A stretch of 64,000 nt of DNA from Rhabditoides inermis (lineage: Eukaryota; Nematoda; Chromadorea; Rhabditida; Rhabditidae): contig CAWZYM010000231.1 of assembly GCA_963966185.1 (NCBI GenBank), positions 310,001-374,000 on the forward strand, in the 5' to 3' direction. How positions within the stretch are numbered: the stretch's first letter is position 1; every line of letters starts with the position of its first letter. Of the stretch, positions 20,919 through 32,478 are shown in pieces. Under the pieces are notes generated by a model that saw only the letters and a list, made by a program, of their open reading frames with translations, made no database searches and was not told where the DNA came from. The translations under genes and the position numbers were made by a program.

Positions 20919-22756
20919 ATGTATCTGTCGATACCCTGCGACGATAGTGGAGGCGCCATTGAGGTTAGAAGAGAAAGAGAGAGTGAGGGACAAATAGAGA
21001 CAGATGTTGTTTAGGATCTCTCACTCTACGAATCTCTCATCGACGACTGTCACCGGGAGATCTTCTCCTATTTGGGAGTCGAGGTGAGAGTTGGCTGACG
21101 TCCTCTCTACTGTCTCTTTGCCCAGACCCGTTCGATACTCCGTCTGGTATCCCGTCGGGTGAACGACCTCTGTGAGAGGATGCACAACTGCCGATTCAAC
21201 GGAGAAGAGCGTCTCACTATCGCATTCACCTTGAGTGTTAGTCATTTTCTCATACTATAATGTTGTGAATGTTTAGTTCGAAGGTGGCGCGATGGAGTTG
21301 ATGTTTGCTGGCCGTCGCCTGTCCGTCGAGTTTTCCTTGGAGGAGTGGATGGGGTTCTTAATGAGCGAGAGTCTGCCGGCCCGCATTTGTGAGTGTTGGT
21401 GTGGTATGTGGTGTTGTGATATGTATATATCCAGTCCCTGCTCTGGAGCGCATCTGCGACCCTGATTCCGCCATCACCCATGTTGTATTCAACACCAATT
21501 CTTGCGTACGTATGTTTTTTTTCACTTTCATACAATTACAAATTACAAAGTGATTTGTAATAATCGCAATCAATTAACTACCTAGAATAAGATGATTTCT
21601 AACATGTAGTACACGTGAAATTATAACGTTTAGTCCGTTCTTCCCCATCATTGTATTCCTTCAGGTGTATTTTGCGACTCCGTCCCTGTTCAATCTCTTT
21701 GCATCGATGCCTCGCCTTCGCTCGATCTACTTCTATGGGGCCACTAACCTGTTCGATATTCATATCCTCTCTCCGAGCAATTGTATGTTGTTATGACTCA
21801 TGAGACAACGATTGATTGATTGATTGATTGAGAGAGACAACATACTTTTCCTTCCGTCTTTCTGTTCAGATGAGAACTGCCCTTTGATCGAGCGACCCAT
21901 CAACATCTACAATCCTCCCGTTGTAGCCGTAAGTTGATCGCCTCATTTTTTTTTTGTTTTATCATTTTATAAACAACTTTTGTTTTTGAAGAAGTGGTAC
22001 ACTCTGTTCCGCAATGCTACCCTCCACATCCCGGCTCACAAACTGGTAATGGTGCTCGAGCTGTCGTTCTCTTTGATGTGTATGATGCAGAATCGTGTGC
22101 TCCAGCTCCACGCCGACTACCACGTCGACAAGGCAGTGGTGGTGTTCCGGGGAGGCGACGAGTACGTGTTCTCAGTCTACCCCCACCTCCTACACTCCAT
22201 CACTACCCTCGACATCCGTCTCAACTACTACTCGCGTCGAGAGGCCATCCTCCGCAGCCTCCGCGAATTCCACAATGTGAGTGAGAGAGTTGAGTTGAAT
22301 TGAATTAATTTACTGCCGATATCAAGAATACAACAACGGAGATGAAACACAAAGGAGTAGTGGTGGAGTGACAGAGTGGGTTTTGATTATTCACTGTATT
22401 TCTAGCTCGATGTGGTGCGATTGGAGGTGTGCTATGCAGGTGAAATGGACTCGCTGCAACAGGCACTGTTCCGAGGTATGATCCTGACCTTATATGGGTG
22501 TCATGTTTCTTGTTGAGACGTTCCGTGTCGTCGTCGCGTGCTGGCGCCTCGGTGGGACAGGCAGAAGGAAGAGACGGAGGTGTGGTCCAAGGGAAGGAAC
22601 CAACTGTTCGATACTATGTTGGCTGTAAGTGGAGCGGAGGAGGAGGAGCAGTGGCATTGGCCAGAGTGGAGTGGGGAGGAGGAGGAGGAGAGCGAGGATG
22701 AGGATGAAGAGATGGAAGAGAGCAGTGAGACGGGGGAGGAGGAGATAGAAGAGTAG
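20919..22756 (+). CDS. F-box-like protein, paralogue A
   Basis: A member of a local family with an F-box-like N-terminus (YESLIDDCHREIFSYLG and LRLVSRRVNDLC), so probably a substrate adaptor of an SCF-type ubiquitin ligase; that role is inferred from the motif alone. The ATG at 20919 directly follows TTTGTTTAG, a trans-splice-type acceptor. About eleven exons follow. Recognisable family blocks are FAGRRLSVEF (about 21,310), MPRLRSIYF (about 21,710), FRNATLHIP (about 22,010), DKAVVVF (about 22,130) and a C-terminal LFDTMLAVSGAEE. The last exon ends in a long Glu/Asp run and stops at 22756. The same exon order occurs in the copies at 24.1 and 34.2 kb. The exact family name is unknown to me. Confidence 0.8.
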
Positions 22757-22975
22757 ATGTGCGAATGTTGTCTACTTTTCATCTCTTATGAAATCATACG
22801 TTCATGATATTGTGTTCATATTATACGTTAAGTTCGTATTTGTATTGTTCTGTTGCACGAGTAAATCTTTGATTATGATGATATGTGATATGGTCATATG
22901 CAGATGCATCGGTTTGATTACCGTATCCAATATATGTTTTGCTATATGAAACTTGATTTTTACATTTAAATACGG

Positions 22976-23035
22976 ATGTCTCTGACGCCACCTAACGGTA
23001 GTGGAGAGTCTATGGAGGTGAGAGGAGAGGAGAGG

Positions 23036-23081
<46 letters not shown>

Positions 23082-23829
23082 TAGAGCGAGGAGGACCCTT
23101 TATGTTTCCAGGGCATGTCACTGGGAGATCTTCCCTTATCTCGGAATCACGGTATGTCTCGCCCATCTTTCTCCATAATAGGTTGTGCCAGGCCCGCTGC
23201 TCTCTCCGCCGAGTGTCCCGTCGAGTGAACGCCCTGTGTGGAGGATGGAGAAGAGACGGCACGAGGGAGGCGAACACTTCTCCATCTCATTACAGCCAAG
23301 TGTATACGCGTTTCCTTTTTGACAAACTACTATTCACTCACCCATAGTTTTGTTTGTTTTATGTGTGATCCGATTCGGAGGAGAGAAACTGGCGATCAAG
23401 GAGACGAAAGACGACTGGACCGCCCGATTGATATCCACGTCTCCAAGATCTACGGTCAGGTAAGTTACGACCGAGTTGTGGGTATGAGGGATAGACACTT
23501 GCATTGTGATCTGTTGCAGTTCTCGGGGTAGCATGGTTTGTTCGTGCGGCCGACACTGCACTTCCATTTGTCCGACTGGGTGCGAGTTGCAATCCGCCTT
23601 CCGTCACCATTTCTCCTTTCCAGATGAATGATCTGCAATCCGTTCCCTCCACCGGCAGTCGTCTTCATTCTCGGCAGTACTCGCTCCCGCCGCCTGCTCC
23701 CGCATCCCCACATCCGCTGGCTCTCTTCCGTGCCCTCTCTCGATCTGCGAGTTCAGTCCACCGACCGACGCGCTCGGGACAGTCTGTTCGATGCTATGCT
23801 GACAGCCGGCGCCGAGGAGGGAAGGTAGG
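22976..23829 (+). pseudogene. Decayed F-box-like paralogue B
   Basis: This lies between two intact copies and keeps their block order but is broken. The first exon (MSLTPPNGSGESME) resembles those of its neighbours. The F-box exon is shortened to CHWEIFPYLGIT. The next exon (23,182) loses one base after RVSRRVNALC, shifting the frame relative to paralogues A and D. A later block that matches FRNATLHIP is preceded by an in-frame stop (about 23,529). The C-terminal block (LFDAMLTAGAEEG) is fused straight onto the DKAVVVF-type block, with an intervening exon missing. It could still encode a short divergent protein, but a pseudogene is the simpler reading. Confidence 0.65.
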
Positions 23830-24130
23830 AGAGACGGCGAGGAACGAATGGACACTGCCTGTACACTTATATATTATATCAGGATATCGTTAATATCATC
23901 AAAATCAATCGTTTATCCGGAATCGTTTTATCTGAATATATACAAGACAACACAATCATAATGATGTGAAGCTAAGATCATACTTTTCTATTGTATGCCT
24001 GAACATATGAAATCATCTAATAAACATTATCACTGTCGTTTGATTCATTGCACATGTTTTTGTATCGGTTTCATTTCCGTACACAATATCGGCTTTCGAT
24101 TTTTTATCATTCCATGTTACACATGTTCAG

Positions 24131-24182
24131 ATGTCTCTGTCGAAACTTTGTGACGATGGTCGAGGCGTCATTGAGGTTAGAT

Positions 24183-24230
<48 letters not shown>

Positions 24231-24481
24231 CATTGCAGGGTATCTCACTCTACGAATCTCTTATCGACGACTGTCACCGGGAGATCTTCTCCTATTTGGG
24301 AGTCGAGGTGAGAGTTGGCTGACGTCCTCTCTACTGTCTCTTTGCCCAGACCCGTTCGATACTCCGTCTGGTTTCCCGTCGGGTAAACGCCCTCTGTGAG
24401 AGGATCCACAACTGCCGATTCAACGGAGAGGAGCGTCTCAATATCATGTATCAATTAAAGGTATGTGTTTTGGATAAATAC

Positions 24482-24523
<42 letters not shown>

Positions 24524-25677
24524 TTTCTAGGACTTCGGCGTGTGGATGATGGACTTCATTTTTGCGGGGCGTCGTCTGTCTGTCGACATAACGTATGACG
24601 AACGCCTTGAGTGTGAGAAGAACGAGTGCTATCCACATCAGATCAGTGAGTATCTATTTCATATAGTTACTAGTACTTATAGTTTTATATTACAGTGTCT
24701 GCTCTGGAGCGTGTCTGTGGTGCCGATTCCCACATCACTCACGTTCGATTGCTGGTTAGTAAATTTTCTGTTTGAAAGAAAATACTTTTTGTATTGTTTT
24801 TTCAGTTGGTTCGTGTCATTCCATCTCTCCTCACTCTCTTTGCTGCGATGCCCCGTCTGCGCTCTATTTACTGCGATTGTAAAGTGTTCTTCCCTTTCAA
24901 GTGTATGTCTTGACGATTAAAACCAGTCAATACATTTCTTCAGATGACAACTGTCCTCCAATCAAGCAGCACATCGACATTCACAATCCTCCATCTCTAG
25001 GCGTCAGTTCATTGTTTTGATGTTGTTTTTGTTATGTTCCCGTAGTTTCAGGAGTGGTACGCAGTCTTCCGCAACGCTACTCTCCACATTCAAGCTCGCT
25101 TCGTGGTACCTTGTTTTCTTCTTCTATATATAACTTTGTTCGAGGATGTCGTCATTCCTCACGGTTTCGCCGTTGACAAGGCCGTCGTTGTGTTCGAGGG
25201 AGCGGAAAAGTGGATGATCTCTCGCTTCTCCGATCGTTTCAACGCCATCTCTTCGCTTGATGTTCATATCCGGGGCTGTTGTCCTCCATTCCACATTCTC
25301 GAATGTCTCTACAAATACAATATACGCAATGTTGGTAGTAATTTTGGACATTTCTCCGATAGCCATGTTGGTTGTTGACTCTCTTTGATTACAGCTCGAT
25401 ACTGTGACGGTGGATGTGATGTATTGGCGAAAGCGCGACTTGGAACAGACTGCACGGGCGCTGCGAGGTTACACTAAACACGACTTCGTGAGGGTTGATT
25501 TCATTCTTTTCAGATTTGCCGTGCCGTCGTCGGGTGCTGGTACCTGTGTGGGATGATATGGGTTCGGATGATGAGGAAAAGAACACAAGGTGGATGAGGA
25601 CGATGGAAGGACTCTTCGAATCCATGCTCGCCGTCTCTGGAGCGGAGGAGCAGAAGTGGAAGAGGTACATCATTTGA
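24131..25677 (+). CDS. F-box-like protein, paralogue C
   Basis: An intact member of the same family. The ATG at 24131 follows ACATGTTCAG. The F-box-like exon (24,239-24,307) and the following intron and exon are almost identical to paralogue A. Other blocks diverge: FAGRRLSVDITYDE (about 24,565), MPRLRSIYCDC (about 24,850), FRNATLHIQAR (about 25,070), DKAVVVFEGAEKWMISRFSD (about 25,176), and FESMLAVSGAEEQKW at the end. Unlike A it has no Glu/Asp tail and stops at 25677. The first intron carries a (GA)n tract and the third a (TA)n tract (24,481-24,521). Confidence 0.8.
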
Positions 25678-25867
25678 GAAGATGCAGGAGGAAAGAATGT
25701 GTGCGCATGTGTGTCTTCAGTTTCCTCTTTCATAGCATGCCATGCACTAATGTTGTGTATTGTACGTTGTTGGTACGTTTATGTTGTAGTTTTCTATTGA
25801 AAACGTATGTGTCGATGAGATAAATATTGTCTTTGATGTTCGTTGTATCCCGCGGGTATGTTGTGGG

Positions 25868-25965
25868 TATGCCGATGGTCGTCGTTGTGTTTGAAGGAGG
25901 GGAAAAGTGGATGCTCTCTCGCTTCTCTGATCGTTTCAACGCCATCTCTTCGCTCGATGTGAGTG
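25868..25965 (+). pseudogene. Isolated exon fragment of the F-box-like family
   Basis: About 85 bp reading VVVFEGGEKWMLSRFSDRFNA and SSLD, nearly the same as part of the 25,16x-25,270 exon of paralogue C just upstream. It is followed by GTGAGTGAGAGAG, like the donor side of paralogue A. No flanking exons are present. Confidence 0.8.
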
Positions 25966-26045
25966 AGAGAGGTGGAGAGAGTGGGTAGCGAATGAAGATT
26001 GCCAAGTGACCTCTCAATATGATATTAGCCCCTTTGGCGTTCGAA

Positions 26046-26047
26046 GA

Positions 26048-26125
<78 letters not shown>
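26046..26125. repeat. (TA)n microsatellite
   Basis: About 80 bp of pure TA dinucleotide between the F-box fragment and the 3' end of the receptor gene. Confidence 0.97.
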
Positions 26126-26128
<3 letters not shown>

Positions 26129-26171
26129 ATCGAATCATGAAAGTATATTTATTTTATTTACATTTTTCAAA

Positions 26172-27688
26172 TTAAATACGAATATAAATCAGTATCGGTG
26201 TAAAGTTTTTAAATCGGGGAAAATATTCGATCGACGGTTTGCGTTTGCATTCGTTGAATCGAACTGAAAAAAACTTAATTCGTTGAGAAACATGGAATGA
26301 CTGAAACGTTACATAGTGCGTTCCTCTTCCCCATGAAAACAGCAAGTTGCGGAGTGTTTTCTGCGTTATAAGGAAAATGACACAGTTTATCGTACCCTAT
26401 AAAATTAATTCTACTTCTCGTAATTGTTTTCCAGCACGTGTTCACAAACCTTGTTGAGGTTCATTACATAAAACCAATTACTCTTTACGTTTGTAAAAAC
26501 CATTATGAGGTCGGGTATAGTGAACATGCAGAGAGTGTTGGCAGCTATCAGGCTTACAGTGAGAGTCCTGAAATCACATCTTAGATAGAAATAATAACCC
26601 TTTACTCACATACGCAACATCTTTCGATCGCTGTTCTTTTTTGAGCCGATCGAAACAACCGAAACTTTGGCAAACTTCCGGTCGTTGTTCATTATCTGAA
26701 ATGTTTTCTTATTGTTTGTTTTGTTTTGTTTTGTCCACACGTACCAAGTACATTTTCACGAACACAATCGCGTAAGCAATGGCTGAGAAGAGCGAGGATG
26801 CGATGCGAATCATGCGAAGTATGTTGAATTGGAGGATGGGGACGGCGTGACACGTCAACGCATGCTGAAAAAGAAACGAAGTTTCTTTCGTTGTCGCCGC
26901 AAAACAAGAAACGTTTTTACACTAACGTTTCTGCGAGTAATGTCCTCTTGTAAATATGTGGCATAGAGGACTGGGATGAGTGTGACAACGACGAGAGCAT
27001 ACGTAGCGAGAAGCAAACACGCCTAGGGGTGTGTGAAACTGGATGATGAGCAACTCTCGCATACCCCATACGGTGCTCTGTGTCTGTGATAGCGGAGTGG
27101 GAAGAAGACACAGTATAATCTGTCGAGAGATGTAACGAAAATGAGGTAGCCTGTGTGAACGTGTGTAGAGAAAGAGAATGAAGAGAGAAAGAGAGAGCGA
27201 GAGAGAGAGAGAGAGAGAGAAAGGAAGAGAGAGGTACAGTACCTGCTCCAGGTGTGATGAGCGTGAACATCAACTGTGGAGGGGTCATCAGGCATTCCCA
27301 TCGCGAATACGCCGGCAAATCTGGAAAGAGAAAAGTAATATATTTTACATCCAAAAATAACAAACATCCAGTATACCGATGCAGAACAATGATGCGCATT
27401 GCACCTGTGAGAAGGTAGGTGGCACCAAATAGAACATCGAATAGCATGCAACCAGCGAGAAGAAGGTACTCCTGAGCAGGAATTATAATTAATCGCTCTC
27501 TCTTTCTCTCTCCCTCCCTCCCTCCCTCCCTCTCTTCCTACCTTCTGCGCTCTCAGACTAGGAGTGAGGAGTAGTCTGGTGGTGATGATAGCATTGAAAA
27601 GACATATGAAGGCTCCTTCTATCACATACATCCACATAGTCTCTCTCTCCACCGAATTGGAGAGCACATTACTGTATACGGTAGACAT
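26172..27688 (-). CDS. Seven-transmembrane chemoreceptor-like GPCR
   Basis: A nematode serpentine receptor, most like the Srsx/rhodopsin-type chemoreceptors by its TM2-TM4 pattern. The ATG at 27688 opens MSTVYSNVLSNSVE. TM1 is MYVIEGAFICLFNAIITTRLLL, and TM2 begins EYLLLAGCMLFDVLFGATYLL. TM3 (CLMTPPQLMFTLITPGAG) leads to SLDRLYCVFFPLRYHR, the counterpart of the DRY region. TM4 is ALVVVTLIPVLYATYL and TM5 AIAYAIVFVKMYL. TM6 is LIAANTLCMF and TM7 includes GTINCVIFLITQ. Several short introns (40-46 nt) are needed to keep the frame. The C-terminal end at 26172 is the least certain part. It sits between F-box genes and the KDM7 gene with no obvious functional link. Confidence 0.78.
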
Positions 27689-28406
27689 GACGGAATGACC
27701 AAGTCGCACTCACACACGACTATTTATCTAGGTTGTCAATTTATGAGGGCAGGCGTTTTACAGCTATAAAGCACTAGCACATTAAATATCGGCCTGTCAC
27801 CTTGTCTCTGTTTGGACTACATATTGATTGTGCATAGTGGAATGGGATGATAATTGTATGTATTGTACAGGTACACGATATGTAATCACGTGTGTAGTAA
27901 ATGCAATGGCTTCTATAACAAATTTACAGTATTGCACCACAATTTGGAGTCAACAAGATGAGTAACATCATACTGATGTAGATATGTCGTATAGAGAGAA
28001 CGTCTTCGAGAGACAGATGTCGATGAGGCAATAAGAAGAGTCACACACCAGAGGTTTCACACAAACTTCAATGACATGGCAGCCGGGTCTTCTGCCATCT
28101 GAAATGAGTCGAATGAAGTTTTTTTTGGTATCCACGGACAAAGATAAGAAATTACATTGTCGCATAATTCTACAATTTCGAAAGGTAAGCCAAACAAGTA
28201 ATACAAATAAATACATTGACGAGTAGAGGGAGTATAGTGACTCTGCTGTGGGAGGTCGAAGTACATAGTGCGTTCGTGTGTGTTTGTGAGAAATCGTCAA
28301 AATCAACGACCGCGCGAAATTTGTCATTTCGCCGCGCGCTAGATTTTCGCGGTCGGTCTTTTGGTGTTGTTTTTGTGTCGTCGACTTGTTCGTTGTCAAT
28401 TGAGGT
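27689..28406. other. Divergent intergenic region upstream of the GPCR and KDM7 genes
   Basis: 700 bp, mostly AT-rich. Near 28,300-28,360 it holds a GC-rich foldback: GACCGCG...CGCGGTC enclosing GCGAAAT...ATTTCGC. It is a candidate small inverted-repeat element or regulatory site at the KDM7 promoter. No gene was seen. Confidence 0.5.
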
Positions 28407-30203
28407 ATGGGCGGTTGGTCGCGTCGCCGCCGCCGCCCGTCTTCCAAGCCTTCCGCCCACGTCGCGCCATCCGGACACACGGACACTCTACCTACTACAT
28501 GTGCTACCTGCGCTCTCCCCATCGACACATTCTTCCAGTGAGCCATTGTTTGTTCGTTCCACATTACTTCATCCTATTACTCATCGTACCAACTCTTTCG
28601 TATGTGCCTCTCTCGTATGTGTCTCTCTCGTACGTCTCTCTCTCGTATGTGTCTACCCGTATTCGTGTGTACCGCTCCGGTTGCAGGCCGGGCGAGGAGG
28701 TTGACGCGAGTGTGGAGTATGCGGGAGAGGTTGACGAGGAGACGGAGGAGCAGGAGGAGGCGAGGACCGGCGTGCGATGCGCACACTGCGCACACGCCTT
28801 CCACACAGGGTACCGTGCACGTTTTGTTCATCTACCATCTTTTTCTTACCGCATGTTTTAATGTCATATTCGTTGATTTTACGTGAATACTGCCCACGTG
28901 GTTAGTTGTCCGTTGCAGGTGCGAGGGAGTGCGGCTGTGGCGGCTGTCTGACCTGTCGCAGTATCACTGTCGGAAGTGCACCGTCGTCGCAGGCGACAGC
29001 CCGCGTGAGTCCCTTCCTCCCCTCTCCGCTCCAATCGACTGCTTGAACACGTTTCATTCCAGTCAAGCCGATCCTAGCCAATCACCGGATCGACTGCTAC
29101 AACGACGATGAGAAGGTGGGTTTGCTGTTGGTGGATTGATATGTAATTATCGATTATTTTTATACTCTCATTTTCAGTCGATGCCAATGCAGGTCGGCAG
29201 CAGACAGTGGTGTGGCGAGATGCCGGAATGGGAGAAAGACGTGCCCGACTGGTATTGGTCGATTGTGAACTATTAATCGATGATGTCATGTTGAGCTCCG
29301 GTTCGCCTATGTTTGTCGACTGCGCGGACGGGGCCGCGTTCAACGCGTCGTTCCAGGAGATGCTGGATCGGGGAGAGGGATGGGACAAGGTGGGAGGAGA
29401 GAGGGGGGGAGTGGATTGAGCCTCCATCATAGGTGTACCGTGTCCGCGACGTCTCTCATCTGGGTATGCGAGTGCCGCCTCTCCACCTCTCCATTCCTCA
29501 GTTGCTCCAGCTCACTGGTGACTTGATATATTCATCTATTTGTGTTTTGTGTCCTTTTTATTGGTGTTTTGAATATTGCTTGTATGTCTAGGCGAGGATC
29601 GTCGCGTGGTTGCGTCGTCGGTCTTCTCCCAGTCTGTCGTTCGGATGAAGCAGTCCGAGTTCATCTCCCTCATCCAATCCCCCCAACCGCGCAGCATGTT
29701 CAGCCTGCTCTCACTCGACTGCGTCGGATCAGAGTGGGTTAAAGTTTGTATGTAACATAATTCTATATGTAAATGTACAGCCCTAACTCTTACTAATCGT
29801 ATGTATCTCGCACCACAATGTATGTGTATGCCACGTTCCATGAAACGATTATCGATTCGTGCGCTTGAGACTGGGAGATTCGATTGCGCATCCGACGTTC
29901 GCCGCGAATCTATCATGGGAGGAGCGCATCTGGTCAGATGCTGACGTCACAGATGGTGAGTATGGAGGAAGAGGGATGAGGGAGGTGAGATGGTTTGTTT
30001 CAGTGGACTGCCTCGGTCTGGAAGCGTCCAAGCCAACGGTGAGTTGGAGAGTAGTTTGTACTTTGTGTTTTGATATAACTTTCTGTGGTTGAGATAGACA
30101 AGTACGTATTGGTGACGATGCGGGGCTGTTACACCGACTTTCACGTCGACTTCGGAGCGTCGTCCAGCTGGTTCTATGTACACGAGGTCTCTCTCTCCCT
30201 CCC

Positions 30204-30245
<42 letters not shown>

Positions 30246-30570
30246 GAGTCGATCGATCACGCTCATGTTGTTGAGGGCACTAAACACCTCTACATGGCCC
30301 CGCCGACTCCGGCCAACCTGGACGCTCTGTGCGACTACCAGAAGACGGACAAGACGGAGTGGCTCGGACACAAACTACACGGCCTGATTCGGGTGAGTGG
30401 GCGGGGCCTGAAGGGGCGGGGCAGTAATCAATGACAGGTTGTGCTGCGCAAGGGCGAGTGTGTGATGATGTCGAGTGGATGGCTGCACGCCGTGTACTCA
30501 CCGGAAGACAGCGCCGTCATCAACGGGGCATTCCTATGCACACCCTGCCTGCCCACGCAGATCAGGTGAG

Positions 30571-30613
<43 letters not shown>

Positions 30614-30762
30614 ATCTCCCTCTCTCTCTCCCCTCTCTCTTTCTCTCGCTCTCTCGCTCTCTCCCCTCTCTCTTTCTCTCTTTCTCTCTTTCTCCCTTTC
30701 TCTCTTTCTGTCTTTCTCCCTTTCTCCCTTTCTCTCTTTCTCTCTTTCTCTCTTTCTCTCTT

Positions 30763-30794
<32 letters not shown>

Positions 30795-31844
30795 CTTCTC
30801 TATGTTCATTGTTGAGAGCTGGCTATGACCTGGAGGAGCGTATGGAGGTGCCGCCGATCTACCGCCTGCCGACCTTCCAGCACTGTCACTTTCACGCAGG
30901 CATCTGGCTGCTCGACATGGTCAAGGGTGAGTGGGAGGGAGAGAGAGAAAGAGAGAGAGAGAGAGAAAGAGAGAGAAAGAGAGTCGAATTGAGGCGCTGT
31001 GGCGGAGGACACCGCCCTCTCTCCGGTTGTCCTCGAGGGTACTCGTCTACTCGTCGACAGACTCACCGACTGGGCCAACAAGGAGGAGGTATTATTTGAA
31101 CGTATCGATTGATTTTCATGGACATGAAAATGCGATTCTGGATAAGTAAATATTTGATTTGATTTGATCGATTGATTGAGATTGTCTGTTCTTTTTTTCA
31201 GAAATGGACGACGGACTTTGGCGGGGTGGAGAAGTCGCTGAGAAAGGCTGTGGAGAACTACGAGGTGAGTAAGTGAATTGAATCGGACTGATGAGTTTTT
31301 TTCTTTCGTAGTTCATAGTAGTGATCGTGTTCAGAGACGACAGAGGGCGGCGGCCTCGGAGTCCGATTCTGAGTGGGAGGAGAGGAGCCGGAGGAAGAAG
31401 GGAGGCAAGGTGGGAAGGGAGAGAGGAAGGTAGGGAGTGATGTAATTTGTGATTGCAGAAGCCCGGTCTGACTCGCAGTCGCAAGCCCCTCGGAGAGGTG
31501 CAGGCGAGGACCGAGCGAGTCACTCCCGGCCGCGCTGCCAAGAGAACACACAACAAGGACGAGGGTGGAGAAGAGGTGGACGAGAAGAAGGTACGTGGAG
31601 TTTCATCATGTTGTTTGGTAAAACTATTATGATTTTGTTTTTAATAGCTTATCGTCACATGTTTCAGACTAAGAAGAGTCCCCGTGGCAGTGAGAAGGAG
31701 GCGAAGAGGGATGTGAAGGGAGAGACTGGAGGGATGGGTGGGTGGACGCAGATGTCGATTGTTCGATTGTGTGTATTTGTAGTTGTAGGAAGGAAGAGGG
31801 CAATGAAGCCGCGCGCGTCTGCCCGGGCCGTCTCCACTGGCTAA
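28407..31844 (+). CDS. KDM7/PHF8-type histone lysine demethylase (PHD finger + JmjC)
   Basis: A chromatin enzyme that would read methylated H3K4 through its PHD and remove repressive lysine methylation with Fe(II) and 2-oxoglutarate in the nucleus. The N-terminus (ATG 28407) is basic. The PHD cysteines run across three exons, with an acidic insert (28,689-28,808) between TCATCALPIDTFF and CAHCAHAFHTGCEGVRLWRL. Then come the KDM7-type linker (VYRVRDVSHLG, about 29,435) and the JmjC domain. The iron ligands are His and Asp in YTDFHVDFG (about 30,130) and the distal His in SSGWLHAVYSPED (about 30,480), so it should be catalytically competent. The C-terminus is Lys/Arg/Glu-rich and stops at 31844. 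About 20 exons with consistent phase. C. elegans jmjd-1.1 and jmjd-1.2 are the candidate relatives; I could not choose between them. Confidence 0.92.
30567..30795. repeat. Long CT-rich interrupted microsatellite
   Basis: About 230 bp of CT dinucleotide with TTTCTC and CCCTCTC interruptions, filling an intron of the demethylase gene directly after the donor of the catalytic exon. Confidence 0.95.
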
Positions 31845-32478
31845 GGAAACGAGACGAAGAGTTTCATACAATTCTGATTTCACTATAGACATAATGTGTG
31901 TATCGTTTTGTGAGAGGCTTTATTCGTTTACTGGTGTCATTCGCGATATTTATTGATGCATTTTGAATCTCGTAATATGAAGGCGTGTTTTGGAGTACTT
32001 GTACTATGATCCGGTGTCATCTGATTTGATGTGATTACCAGTACACTCAATTGTATTTCTATGATATATGTTGAGAAGAAAAATAAAGAGTTTTTTTTCT
32101 CTGTTGTGATTCCATTCTTTTCGTCATCTTCAAGTGCATTGAAACTGTGCACCGTTTGCCACTAATAAGCCGCGCCCCGTGCAATCAGGTCGAATCAGTA
32201 AAGCCTATCAAGGTTTTAAGAAGTGAGAATTTTTAGAGATTTATCCGGATTCGTTAAAGCTGTTCATGACATTGCAATCACACCAATGTGAATGGATGCA
32301 TGCAGTAGGGCCAAGATCTTGGTATGATAACGCCGGGGGATACAGGTAGACATCAGTGTATAATAAGTAGGAAACACGACAGATGTTGCTAACAAATTAC
32401 GAAAGAACCAACAACTGTATATCTCAACGATATATACAAAAATATACTTATCAAAACAACATTCGAATATTCGAGGCG
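31845..32478. other. Convergent intergenic spacer
   Basis: 630 bp of AT-rich sequence between the KDM7 stop and the stop of the inverted F-box-like gene, with an AATAAA at 32,080. No gene was supported. Confidence 0.5.
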
